Notes under the pieces: model-generated | The model's input: only the letters and a program-made list of their open reading frames with translations | Told to the model about the DNA's origin: nothing | The model's database searches: none | Assembly (NCBI GenBank): GCA_964450435.1 | Contig: CAYVCX010000002.1 | Coordinates: forward strand, 68,709 to 132,708 | Origin: SKLM01 sp964450435 | GTDB lineage: Bacteria > Chloroflexota > Anaerolineae > B4-G1 | DNA length: 64,000 nt | Direction of reading: 5' to 3' | Shown here: positions 53,701 through 61,150 of the stretch, one piece after another | Layout of the letters: each line of letters opens with the position of its first letter | Numbering within the stretch: the first letter of the stretch is position 1 | Program-made: the position numbers and the translations under genes

Positions 53701-54171
53701 AGCGGCCGCATCCTGGACAACCGGTACGAGATCGCCAACCTGATTCGCTGCGGGCCCGACGAACCGCGGGTGGTGGGGCAGGGCGTCGACTTCTTCGAGA
53801 TTCAGGATCGGGTGATCGAGGACGTGCTGGGCAGCGTCCGCAACCAGCAGGCGATCGAGGCCGCGCCCAAGATCTTGGACGACGCCCAGCAGCTCGTGGC
53901 CACGGAGCTCCAGGCACAGATGAACAATCCCGCAGTCCCGTCGGGGGAGATCCGGGACGCCCTCAGGACCCTGCGCGAGCCCCTGCCCCGTGCGTACGTC
54001 AGCGACCTGGGGGCCGCCTACGACGCCTACCGGCGAAACGCGGACGTGAGCGCGCTGCTGGCGGCCGTGCAGGCGCTCGAGACCATGGAAGCCCCGGAGC
54101 AGGACGTCGCGGCAGCCGACCCTTTGACCCGGGACGAGCTCCACCTGGTCTGCTGGGAGTGGGTCTGGTAA
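50737..54171 (+). CDS. PLD-nuclease-like / SNF2-type helicase, partner of the methylase
   Basis: 1,144 residues from the ATG at 50737 with TAGGAGG before it. Residues 1-190 are a phospholipase-D-like nuclease (LHAKAYLC near residue 115, GSSNLTRAGL near 140). Helicase part: DSVGLGKTWIGKK near 328 (Walker A), LIDESHNFRN near 404 (DESH), LLTATPINN near 445, and second RecA-like domain with STDVLSEGQNLQDCGHLVNYD and QRAGRIDRIGS near 808-850. Helicases of this type occur with large methylases in defence loci (for example DISARM-, BREX- and HMA-related sets). Here methylase and helicase are separated by inserted toxin genes, and its start is copied twice upstream. Confidence 0.88.
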   Translation: MNLPYVIDNRAHTLADVLNDLLRSDAVHALDIATAYFNVGGFHLLRERLEELASFRLLLGSQPGGAHEPGLRRSLRRDLEEAPLDEETLAQVEALTRFLRRDEVLVRLYEQGFLHAKAYLCFADDTPGDRFIPVAGIVGSSNLTRAGLTTNQELNLTHKTVIEEGEAEDVEAQAAVQPLLERPPGFSEDGFGYQVDNLQQTHIGGEDQHPKPRRSLDAATRRAVKSEIGARAILELLDWYDGRWARARDFKEDLIELLNESKFGRYAYMPYQIYLKTLYEYFKDELEGDGLRLPGTRSAVELTRFQEDAVKKARRILARYDGVMVADSVGLGKTWIGKKLLEDTAYHRRQKALVLCPASLRDMWRDELQEAAIPAQIVSQELLGQDDFLTRPKAHALRDVDVILIDESHNFRNYNTNRYENLERLVGANGGRGRDGEPKQIILLTATPINNTILDLYHQLMLFAQGDRTYFSAAGIGDLRKYFLAARRSAASDQSETAALFNLLEEVVIRRTRAYVRKAYPQSTIRGEPINWPKRELETVRYNLEETYHGIYDAVVAGIDSLTLAPYSLEDYKQVGIERDAMELGREQALVGIFKSRFLKRFESSVEAFRISVGRALAFFKTFADLLDEGKLLDSSEFRHAMRYLEPEAADDESVPRSQAAAFDDHQAAREILEELPELEPQQYDLERLREAVAHDVARLTEIWERVEGITPDLDAKLERIKDLLAGDLRGKKVVLFAYFKDTARYLHRELGKDGDFLAEAGDPRIAIMDGEVAPATRARRLLRFAPVANNRPELAGSENEIDLMISTDVLSEGQNLQDCGHLVNYDLHWNPTRMVQRAGRIDRIGSPFETLCVYNVFPERGLERLLQLLSSLQQKITTIDRFGMLETSVLGEVVHPRTFNHLQRIAAEDESVMDELQAESELASSEFLMASLQDALASGEWNLDELPDGIHSGRELDRHRGLFFYFTAPPVEENGARRHFWRYYDLHSGRILDNRYEIANLIRCGPDEPRVVGQGVDFFEIQDRVIEDVLGSVRNQQAIEAAPKILDDAQQLVATELQAQMNNPAVPSGEIRDALRTLREPLPRAYVSDLGAAYDAYRRNADVSALLAAVQALETMEAPEQDVAAADPLTRDELHLVCWEWVW

Positions 54172-54268
54172 CCTTCCCGAAAGCTGCGCAAGGACTCAGT
54201 CGAAGGAAGGAACTATCATCAGCGCAAGCCCTCCTGTTGAGGTAGGACTGTAGTAGCTTTCGGGAAGG
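54172..54268. repeat. RAYT-associated inverted-repeat element, copy 2
   Basis: CCTTCCCGAAAGCT (54172-54185) and AGCTTTCGGGAAGG (54255-54268), perfect 14-bp arms. It begins right after the TAA of the helicase gene and lies just ahead of the transposase. Confidence 0.85.
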
Positions 54269-54284
54269 TGGAACGGAGGAAGAT

Positions 54285-54863
54285 ATGCCGTATCGTCACG
54301 ACACCTTCGCGCCTGATCAGATCTATGACATCTACAATCGGGGCGTCGACGGGATCGAGATTTTTGTCCGGCCAGAGAACTACTTCTATCTGCTGCGCAA
54401 GGCCAAGCGACTCTTGGAGGACCTGCCCATCGGCATGCTGGCCTACTGCCTGATGCCCAATCACTACCACTTCGTGCTCCAGCAAGAGGACGAGGTACCG
54501 ATCTCTACGTTCATTCAGCGGCTATTCCAGACCTACACCCAGGCGTTCAACAAAGAGCAGGAGCGCCGAGGGCCGCTCTGCGAGGGGCGCTTTCGCCACG
54601 TCCACGTGGATCGGGATGAAACCGTCATTCATCTGTGTCGCTACGTGCACCTGAACCCGGTCACAGCGGGGCTGGTCGAACAGCCGTCCGACTGGCCGTA
54701 CAGCAACTATCTGGAGTGGATCGAGGCGCGGCCGGGAATCCTGGTAGATCGTTCCTTCATCCGGCAGTACTTCTCGGCGCCCGCGGACTACGTCGCCTTC
54801 GTGGCGGAAGCCGTCCTCCCGGAGAAGAAACGTGAGCTGAGCCCCTACCTGTTGGCTCCATAA
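54285..54863 (+). CDS. REP-associated tyrosine transposase (RAYT, Y1 family)
   Basis: 192 residues. MPNHYHFVLQ near residue 61 is the HUH motif of the Y1/IS200-like family, IYDIYNRGVDG the start, and LCRYVHLNPVTAGLV near residue 115 the tyrosine region. RAYT proteins mobilise short palindromic REP/REPIN elements. Copies of the ~100-bp inverted repeat on both sides (54172, 54864) are thus the likely substrate. Confidence 0.88.
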   Translation: MPYRHDTFAPDQIYDIYNRGVDGIEIFVRPENYFYLLRKAKRLLEDLPIGMLAYCLMPNHYHFVLQQEDEVPISTFIQRLFQTYTQAFNKEQERRGPLCEGRFRHVHVDRDETVIHLCRYVHLNPVTAGLVEQPSDWPYSNYLEWIEARPGILVDRSFIRQYFSAPADYVAFVAEAVLPEKKRELSPYLLAP

Positions 54864-54959
54864 CCTTCCCGAAAGCTGCACGGGGTTCAATCGACCGAAG
54901 AAGCCAACGTCAGCCCAAGTCCTTTTCTCGAGGCAGCGTTTTGATAGCTTTCGGGAAGG
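54864..54959. repeat. RAYT-associated inverted-repeat element, copy 3
   Basis: CCTTCCCGAAAGCT (54864-54877) and AGCTTTCGGGAAGG (54946-54959). Again it begins right after a TAA, here that of the transposase. Confidence 0.85.
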
Positions 54960-54979
54960 TGGTGTAAGGAGAGTGACCG

Positions 54980-55944
54980 ATGCAGACGTACGTAGGCGCC
55001 ACGGACAACGACTGGTTCACGCTCCTCGACAAGCGCCAGCCGGACGAGGTCAATTTCTGGCGGCTCGGCGGCGGCGCCTTTCGGGCCCTTCAAAAATGGG
55101 ATCCCTTTGTCTTCAAGCTGCACAGCCCTGATGACTTCATCACCGGAGGTGGGTTCTTCGTCAACTACGCCCGCCTGCCCCTCTCCTTCGCCTGGTAGGT
55201 GTTTGAGGAGAAGAACGGCGCCCCCGACTTCGTGACCTTCCACGAACTAATTCGCCGGTACTGGGAGCTCAGGGGGGGACCATGGAGCTCGACTTGGCCA
55301 TCGGGTGCATCGTTCTGACCTCTCCCTTCTTCTTCGAGCGAGAGGATTGGATCCCGGTGCCCAGGGACTGGCATCGGAACATCGTTCAGGGCAAGGGGTA
55401 TGACACACGGGAGCCGGCGGGAGCTCGTCTGTGGGAGCAGGTAGGAATGCGGTTGCAGGAGGTCGCTGATCTGCAGGCCCAGGACACCCGGGTCCCCGCC
55501 CGGTATCATCCAGCCCGCGGTGACGAGTACCTGGTGCGCCCGCGCGTGTGGCAGGGCGGGTTCCGGGTGGAGGTCACCGAGGCCTACCATCGGCGCGGCG
55601 CCATTGCCGGCGAGCGCATCCTGCCTGTCCTTCAGGCTCCTCATATCAAGCCGGACGCTGAATCAGGCCCGGACGACGTCCGGAATGGCCTCCTCCCCCG
55701 GGCGGATCTCCACATTCTATTCGACCGCGGGTACATAACCGTCACCCGCGACCACCGCGTGGAGGAGATCCGCCGGGATCTGGGGCTGGCCCAGGCGGAC
55801 TTCATCCCCCATTTCCACACTGAGCGGGGGGCCTTGAGAAGGTGCGACACCGGATCCGCCAGGGGGAGGTGGACTACGTCGTGGATTTCGTTCCCTTCGG
55901 CGCACATCGGAATCTTGACGGTGACTGTAGGGGCACACGAGTGA
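54980..55944 (+). pseudogene. HNH endonuclease-like gene, broken by a stop and a frameshift
   Basis: The first 72 codons (MQTYVGATDNDWFTLL, VNFWRLGGGAFRAL, FFVNYARLPLSFAW) and the part after a TAG at 55196-55198 (VFEEKNGAPDFVTFHELI) are in one frame; near 55275 the frame shifts, and from 55282 it continues LAIGCIVLTSPFFFEREDW to about 55830 (HIKPDAESGPDDVRNGLLPRADLHILFDRGYITVT). This is the HNH restriction-type family. After HFHTERGAL no similarity remains. So one TAG, one frameshift and a lost end. A small open frame at 55842-56027 overlaps the end; no family recognised. Confidence 0.75.
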
Positions 55945-56118
55945 CCTACGTGAGGGTGCCGCGCAGCCGTAGCCTCAACTGGATCGTCCGGGCATTGGCA
56001 GCCATCCACGACATCCAACTCGACTGACAGATCCCCAGGCTGATATGCTCAGTGACGCTCTGACGGACTGGCCCGAAGAGCACACGATACCGTACCCACA
56101 CCGGAACGTCCGTTCAGC

Positions 56119-56147
56119 TTGCCATCTCATGGCTACCCGAGTATAAT
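56119..56147 (+). promoter_or_regulatory. Promoter of the Phd/PIN pair
   Basis: TTGCCA (56119-56124), 17 bases, TATAAT (56142-56147). Directly downstream, ATGTTCAATT and ATGTACAAAT form an imperfect direct repeat, possibly an operator. Confidence 0.68.
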
Positions 56148-56203
56148 GTTCAATTACTACAAAATGTACAAATCGGCGAGCCTACAGTTGTGTGGAGGTG
56201 GAG

Positions 56204-56509
56204 GTGCCAAAGACGATCTCAGCATCGGAGCTGCGAGCCCAGGTCAAGCGTATTCTCAATGAGGTGGGTTACGGGCAGAGCCAGTACGTCGTCGAGCGGT
56301 TTGGCGAGCCCACGGCCGCCATCGTGAGCATGGAGGATCTGCACCTGCTGCAGGTGGTCCAGGAGCGGCGGGCCAAGGCCTCGCTGCAGGAGACGATTGC
56401 CAGGTTGCGCAGCCACGGCCGGCAGGTCGACGCCGAAGAGCTGGACGCCTTGATCGAGGAGGCGCGCTCGGAGTTCTACAACCTGAAACACCCGACCGCC
56501 AATGGCTGA
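56204..56509 (+). CDS. Phd/YefM-family antitoxin
   Basis: About 101 residues from the GTG at 56204, preceded by GGAGGTGGAG (an earlier GTG at 56192 is possible). TISASELRAQVKRILNEVGYG, VVERFGEPTAAIVSMEDL is the Phd fold; the helical tail binds the toxin. It overlaps the PIN gene by 8 bases and has its own promoter. Confidence 0.82.
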   Translation: MPKTISASELRAQVKRILNEVGYGQSQYVVERFGEPTAAIVSMEDLHLLQVVQERRAKASLQETIARLRSHGRQVDAEELDALIEEARSEFYNLKHPTANG

Positions 56510-56993
56510 GGACCGTTCCTCTAACCCATCTGCTCAAGTCGGGCATGTCCAACTGAGGGCAACCCTCGACACCAACGTCCTCGTCAGCGGCCTCATGGGG
56601 GTCAAGAACCCGCCCCGCCAGATCATCGATGCCTGGTTGGACGGGCACTTCACGCTGGTGACCTCGCTCTACCTGGTGGAGGAGCTGGCCCACGTGCTTT
56701 CCTACCCCCGCATCTCCGAGCGCATCCGCCTGGATCAGTCGGAGGTGGACGGGATCCTGGCGGCATTGCTATCACAGACGGTGGTCGTCCCTGGTGAGCT
56801 GGAGTTGTCGGAGATCACCCGCGATCCCAAGGACGACGCCATCGTCGCTTGTGCGGTGGAGGGTGAGGCCGACTACATTGTCAGTGGCGACGAGGACCTG
56901 CTCGTGTTGCGTGCCTATGAAGGCACGGAGATCGTCACCCCGCGCCGGTTTCTACAGATCCTGCGAAAGGACGACGAACGATCCGAAGAGTAA
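56502..56993 (+). CDS. PIN-domain toxin (COG1569 type)
   Basis: 163 residues. RATLDTNVLVSGLMG near residue 19 has the first acidic residue; LVEELAHVLSYPRI near 57, DPKDDAIVACAVEGEADYIVSGDEDLL near 104-130 supply the rest. COG1569-type PIN proteins are putative toxins in pairs with Phd-like antitoxins. The first about 15 residues are not conserved. Confidence 0.85.
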   Translation: MAEDRSSNPSAQVGHVQLRATLDTNVLVSGLMGVKNPPRQIIDAWLDGHFTLVTSLYLVEELAHVLSYPRISERIRLDQSEVDGILAALLSQTVVVPGELELSEITRDPKDDAIVACAVEGEADYIVSGDEDLLVLRAYEGTEIVTPRRFLQILRKDDERSEE

Positions 56994-56995
56994 GC

Positions 56996-57253
56996 GTTCA
57001 AGGATACAAGTCGCTGAAGGAAGTTGGCATCCACTAACGGCCTCTCACGGTGAGTATCGGTCCTGATGCAGCGGGCAAGAGCAACCTGCTGGACGCATTG
57101 GCCAGGCCCCGTAGCTTTCCCGGTGAGCAGTCCGGACTAGCTGCTCTGGGCCTCCACGCGCTCGTGCACGCTAACCTCGTGGATCCCTGGACGAATTACC
57201 AGCACTATTTGGTGCTCGGAGTCGAGTGTGTAGTAGCGCTATGTGAGGGCTGA
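56996..57253 (+). pseudogene. AAA-type (SMC-like) ATPase start remnant
   Basis: VQGYKSLKEVGIH, an in-frame TAA, then RPLTVSIGPDAAGKSNLLDAL: the beginning of an AAA_15/AAA_21 ATPase with its Walker A. After it the similarity ends. The fragment is thus the first about 40 residues only. The stretch 57254-57645 has no supported gene apart from a hairpin. Confidence 0.65.
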
Positions 57254-57549
57254 TACGGCTCGCCGTGACGGACGGACTGGACCCAGCGTCTTCCCAAGCC
57301 AGTTGCCAGTCTGCTGGGGCGGTCGCCAATGCGCGCGTCGTCAAGAAACCGGCGCGCAGACATCTCATCGGCCGCGATCGGCGGCCTCTGGTCCGCATCG
57401 TCCAAGCAGACATCCCGCACATATACAGGTGCCTTCAACTGGGTGGACCATCGCCTGTTCCAGCGACTCACGCCCCACGTGGGAGTCAACCTGGAAGGGG
57501 GCATCTAGTCTCTTCTTTCCGGAGCCAAGCTACCATCTTGTCCCCACGA

Positions 57550-57584
57550 GAGACTCCCCGCCCTTTCGTCGGTCGGGGAGTCTC
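57550..57584 (-). terminator. Strong hairpin beyond the serpin gene
   Basis: GAGACTCCCCG (57550-57560) and CGGGGAGTCTC (57574-57584), perfect 11-bp arms with a 13-base loop, about 60 bases downstream of the serpin stop. No T-run, so the terminator role is uncertain. Confidence 0.45.
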
Positions 57585-57645
57585 ATCCACCGCGTCATCC
57601 TGCAGGCACGTCTCCGATGCCCATCCCGCGTATCGCCCCTTGCCC

Positions 57646-58968
57646 TTACCCCGTTGGGTCCACCACCCGCCCCACGAACAGGATCGCGCCGGTCTCCATG
57701 TCGCGGATCAGGAAGATGAAGGGGTGGTCCACCGTCATTTCCACGGGCTCCCCGGGCGCCGCCGACTCCACCATCACCACCGCCGTCGCCGCGGCGGCCT
57801 CTGTGCCCTCCTCATCCACCGAGACGAAGGCCTTGTGCACCACCTCAGAGATGAACAGCCCCCTGCTCCCCGTCATGCCGGAGAAGTCCGCTTCCCCGGA
57901 GAAGGCCAGCGGCATGCCCAGCGCCGCCAGGGTCTCCGCCAGGCTCAGGCGGGCGTCGTACTCGAACTTCGGCATGGTCAGGGCCACCGGTTGCCGCTCC
58001 AGCTCCTGAATGATCGCCTGCACCTCCGCGGCGTCGAGGGAGGCCTCGAACGCCTCCAGCTCGCCCTCGGCGGGCAGGAGGATGACCATCGACATCTCGT
58101 GCCCGGCGTAGGGGAGCTCCACCGCCTGATAGCCGCTGCCCTCGCCGTAGCGGAGGGTCTCGACCTGGCGCATCAGCGGCACCTGGACCTCGCTCCCATT
58201 GAGTAGGGTGAAGGGCCCATCCTCGGTCGTTCCCTCCTCGAAGGGATACGCCCACGTGGCGTTGAAGTAGATGGCGTTCGTTAGGACCAGCCGGGTGAGG
58301 GAGTTGATGCTCCCCGGGGGGAGGAGATCTTTGATCTTCTCCTCTGTCTGCTCGCTGACCCAGTCGTTGATGATCGCTCGCGATTCCTCCGGCGCCCCGG
58401 CGAAGTCGAGAACGCGCAGGCCGGCGCCGTAGTGCTCGGCCAGCAGATCCAGGAAGCTGCTCAGGAACTCGTAGTCCTCCTGGCCCCAGATCGCGTTGGC
58501 GATGTTGAGCCGAAACTTCTCCGCGTCCTCTCCATCACTCTCGTCCCCTTCCTCCCCTCCCTCGCCCCGCCGCGCCAGCTCCTGATCCAGCGCGTTGAAC
58601 GCCGGGTGGAGCTTCGCCTGGGGCAGGTGGAAGCGCAGCGCCTCAGCCATCTCCTGCTCCGTCTCCCCGCGCGCGCCGGCGTACGTCATCGCCAGGGCCA
58701 GCGAGATGCTGTACGGCGAGTAGAACAGGTTCTTATCACCCTTTTCCTCCACCAGGAGCCGGTACAGATGGAAGGCGAACGCGCTGTTCCCTTCCACCAG
58801 CGTGTTCAGATCCGCATCGGGGACCTCGGGGGACGCCACCCGCTCTTTCTCCGACGCCAGCGCCGCGCCCGCTGCCTGGCTGCCGCGCTGCTCCTCAATT
58901 GCCCCACATCCCGTCGCGGCCAGCACTGCTGCTGCCAGCATTCCGGCCAGAACTTTCCTCATCATCAT
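57646..58968 (-). CDS. Serpin (serine protease inhibitor), lipoprotein
   Basis: 440 residues on the minus strand. The N-terminus (RKVLAGMLAAAVLAATGC) is a lipoprotein signal with the lipobox cysteine near residue 21. The serpin core follows: NLFYSPYSISLALAMTYAGARG, FNATWAYPFE, and near the end the hinge GTEAAAATAV, which indicates an inhibitory serpin, then DHPFIFLIRD. The loop VVMVESAA between hinge and DHPF suggests the cleavage region. Bacterial serpins occur in some thermophiles. It would sit on the outer membrane face or the cell envelope. Confidence 0.9.
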   Translation of the reverse strand: MMMRKVLAGMLAAAVLAATGCGAIEEQRGSQAAGAALASEKERVASPEVPDADLNTLVEGNSAFAFHLYRLLVEEKGDKNLFYSPYSISLALAMTYAGARGETEQEMAEALRFHLPQAKLHPAFNALDQELARRGEGGEEGDESDGEDAEKFRLNIANAIWGQEDYEFLSSFLDLLAEHYGAGLRVLDFAGAPEESRAIINDWVSEQTEEKIKDLLPPGSINSLTRLVLTNAIYFNATWAYPFEEGTTEDGPFTLLNGSEVQVPLMRQVETLRYGEGSGYQAVELPYAGHEMSMVILLPAEGELEAFEASLDAAEVQAIIQELERQPVALTMPKFEYDARLSLAETLAALGMPLAFSGEADFSGMTGSRGLFISEVVHKAFVSVDEEGTEAAAATAVVMVESAAPGEPVEMTVDHPFIFLIRDMETGAILFVGRVVDPTG

Positions 58969-59108
58969 CTGCCTCCTTCGCTTGTTGTCGCCTACGAGAC
59001 CCGCTTCGGACCGTCACCCTCCATGACGCGCGCCGCCGGCGAATTGTTCCGCCGCCGTCATCCCGAGCACCGTCGAGGGATCTCCCCTCCCCGCCGCTCG
59101 TTCTCCCA

Positions 59109-59131
59109 GCACCGGCTCTTCAGGCCGGTGC
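59109..59131. repeat. Palindromic repeat A, copy 2
   Basis: GCACCGGC TCTTCAG GCCGGTGC; see copy at 37176. Lies between the serpin and DUF6504 genes. Confidence 0.7.
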
Positions 59132-59173
59132 CCCCACACCTCTCCAGCCTCGATACCCCTGCCGCCCCACCTG

Positions 59174-59182
59174 TGCTATAAT
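59174..59182 (+). promoter_or_regulatory. Extended -10 box (TGC-TATAAT) of the DUF6504 gene
   Basis: TGCTATAAT about 40 bases before the ATG at 59219; a -35 is not clear. Confidence 0.55.
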
Positions 59183-59218
59183 CTCCCTGACTCAGGCCCT
59201 GCACAGGAGACCCGCGAG

Positions 59219-59581
59219 ATGAAACCCATCCGCTTCATCGGTCAGCCCGTCGCCGTCCAGTTCGACGACGAGCCCACCCTCACCAAAAAACCCGGCTGTC
59301 CCGCCTCCTTCACCTGGGAGGGCGAGGCCCACCGAGTGGTCCACAAACTCAAAGAATGGCACGACTACCGCCGCCGCGGCCGCATGGCCCACAACGTGCG
59401 CCCGGCCCACGCCAGAGCTGCCCGCCGCCGCGGCTCCTGGGGCGTCGGCCGCGACTACTACCGCGTGCGCACCCATCGCGGCCGCGTCTTCGACCTCTAC
59501 TACGACCGCGCCCCGAGCGGGGCCGGCGACCGCACCGGCGAGTGGTTCCTCTACCGCGAGATGGCTCCCTCGGACGGATGA
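59219..59581 (+). CDS. DUF6504-family protein
   Basis: 120 residues. IRFIGQPVAVQFDDEP, CPASFTWEGEAHRVVHKLKEWHD and REYWRV-like DYYRVRTHRGRVFDLYYDRA match the DUF6504 pattern, small proteins of unknown role that are common in Chloroflexi and actinobacteria. A GAG-rich ribosome site (AGGAGACCCGCGAG) precedes the ATG. Confidence 0.78.
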   Translation: MKPIRFIGQPVAVQFDDEPTLTKKPGCPASFTWEGEAHRVVHKLKEWHDYRRRGRMAHNVRPAHARAARRRGSWGVGRDYYRVRTHRGRVFDLYYDRAPSGAGDRTGEWFLYREMAPSDG

Positions 59582-59682
59582 CCCCCCGCTGCGATCGCCC
59601 CCTTAGCCCTCTCTCCTCTCAGCGCGCTCCGTGCCTCTGCGGTGAACCCAACGCCCATCACGCGTCCGGGCAGATCCTCCAC

Positions 59683-59711
59683 TTCCCCGCGATCCGTGAT
59701 TGTGGTATGCT
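59683..59711 (+). promoter_or_regulatory. Probable promoter of the HEAT/SEC-C gene
   Basis: TTCCCC (59683-59688), 17 bases, TATGCT (59706-59711) with TGG just before it; about 40 bases to the ATG. Confidence 0.45.
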
Positions 59712-59748
59712 CCCCCGGCGAAAGAACACATCGGGAGGAATCCAACCC

Positions 59749-60582
59749 ATGACCAAACGCGACTACCAGCAGCCTGTGTCGAAGCTGCTCGACCTGGGCG
59801 AATGCCAGCGCACGACCCGCTGGCGAGATTACCTCGCCCTCGGCCTGGGCCCGGAGCACGTGTCCGATCTCATCCGCATGGCGCTGGACGACGACCTGCA
59901 CTCGGCCGGAACCGACACGGATGCCGTCTGGGCCCCCGTCCACGCCTGGCGGGCCCTGGCCCAGCTTGGCGCCGCGGAGGCTGCCCGGCCGCTCACCGCT
60001 CTCCTGCGCCGCATCGACGAGCAAGACGACGACTGGGTCAACGAGGAGCTCCCCCGGGTCTTCGCCCACATCGGCCCGACCGCCATCTCCGTCCTCGCCG
60101 ACTACCTGGACGACGATGCCCACGGCCTCTTCGCGCGGATCGCCGCTGCGTCTGCCCTTGCGGAGATCGGCGTCCGCCACCCCGCGGCCCGCTCCGACGC
60201 CATCGACACGCTCACCGCCGTTCTCGAGCGCTTCGGCGACCTCGATCCCGGCCTCAACGCCTTCCTCATCTACTCCCTCGTCGACCTCGACGCGGTCGAG
60301 GCCGCGCCGCTCGTGAAGCGCGCCTTTGATGCCGGTCGCGTGGACCTCGACGTGATGGGCGACTGGGATGACGTGCAGGCCAGGCTCGGCCTGCTGGAGA
60401 AGCCGAAGACCGTTCAGAGATCGCCGTTCCTTGACCAGCTCTCAGAGGCGGCCGCTGCAGCTCAGGAACGGGCCCGGGGCCTGCTCCGCCAGACCGGCCG
60501 CAATGACCCCTGCTGGTGCGGTAGCGGCCAGAAGTACAAACACTGCCACCTGCGCGAGGACCAGCAAATCGCCCGCGGCTGA
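59749..60582 (+). CDS. HEAT-repeat protein with SEC-C motif
   Basis: 277 residues from the ATG at 59749 with GGGAGGA before it; the longer open frame upstream was not used. The middle has helical repeats (AWRALAQLGAAEAARPL, ELPRVFAHIGPTAISVLADYL, AAASALAEIGVRHP), and the C-terminus GRNDPCWCGSGQKYKHCH is a zinc-binding SEC-C motif as in SecA. Function unknown, likely a protein-binding role. Confidence 0.82.
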   Translation: MTKRDYQQPVSKLLDLGECQRTTRWRDYLALGLGPEHVSDLIRMALDDDLHSAGTDTDAVWAPVHAWRALAQLGAAEAARPLTALLRRIDEQDDDWVNEELPRVFAHIGPTAISVLADYLDDDAHGLFARIAAASALAEIGVRHPAARSDAIDTLTAVLERFGDLDPGLNAFLIYSLVDLDAVEAAPLVKRAFDAGRVDLDVMGDWDDVQARLGLLEKPKTVQRSPFLDQLSEAAAAAQERARGLLRQTGRNDPCWCGSGQKYKHCHLREDQQIARG

Positions 60583-60593
60583 CCCCCCACCCA

Positions 60594-60616
60594 GCACCGG
60601 CTCTTCAGGCCGGTGC
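60594..60616. repeat. Palindromic repeat A, copy 3
   Basis: GCACCGGC TCTTCAG GCCGGTGC. Lies just after the HEAT gene. Confidence 0.7.
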
Positions 60617-60729
60617 CCCCCCCGGTGCCCTCCGCAGTCCCTCCCCATCCGGCGTGCCCCGGGCCTCACGCCCAGTTTACGTTTTATGATTACGTTTTAC
60701 ACCCCCGCCCTACGTTCGTCTCCTCCCCC

Positions 60730-60760
60730 CTCCATTCTCCATCCTCCATCCTCCATCCCC
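60730..60760. repeat. Heptamer tandem repeat (CTCCATC type)
   Basis: About four units of CTCCATC/TCTCCAT. Just beyond the stop of the DUF1667 gene. No gene in 60583-60767. Confidence 0.6.
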
Positions 60761-60767
60761 GCCATCC

Positions 60768-61139
60768 CTACCCCGCCGGCATATCCCGGCTCGACACCAC
60801 GTCGACCTCCGTATCCACCACGTCCTCCAGCACCACGTCACCCACCCTCAGCGGTGCCTGCACCTCCACCTCCCGCAGCGCCTCCAGCAGGTCAAATATC
60901 CGCGCCTTCGGAATCGGCGCCGAGGTGTACACCGCCAGCAGCGGATGCAGCCCCCCTGCCACGCGCACTGTCGTGGTCACCATCCGCCGCGGATCCGTGA
61001 GCTCCTCCTGGGCGTAGTCCACCCCCCGCTTGCACGTCGCGCCCTTGACCTCGACGATCGTCTCGCCCTCGTGGGTCACGTCCAGCGTGCACCCCATCGG
61101 GCACGTCACGCAGATCAGCTCCGTCGTCTCTTCTGCCAT
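60768..61139 (-). CDS. DUF1667 protein, third gene of oxidoreductase operon
   Basis: 123 residues. ELICVTCPMGCTLDV near the start and ATCKRGVDYAQ give a CxxCxxxC-type cysteine group, as in DUF1667. The family is usually encoded with GlpA-like and FAD-dependent oxidoreductases, as here, and may bring an iron-sulfur centre. It starts 11 bases after the end of the middle gene. Confidence 0.85.
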   Translation of the reverse strand: MAEETTELICVTCPMGCTLDVTHEGETIVEVKGATCKRGVDYAQEELTDPRRMVTTTVRVAGGLHPLLAVYTSAPIPKARIFDLLEALREVEVQAPLRVGDVVLEDVVDTEVDVVSSRDMPAG

Positions 61140-61150
61140 CGCCACTCCAC

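Noticed and set aside
39791..54171. A complete DISARM or BREX system
   Set aside because: Only a methylase and a PLD-helicase are present; the other needed genes (such as DUF1998, pglZ, brxC) are not in the window.
55196..55198. TAG in the HNH gene as pyrrolysine
   Set aside because: The gene also has a frameshift and a lost end, the residue is not a known Pyl position, and no Pyl-type context exists.
59356..59748. Longer start of the HEAT/SEC-C gene
   Set aside because: Overlaps DUF6504 in another frame and is Arg/Pro-rich; the ATG at 59749 follows GGGAGGA and the promoter.
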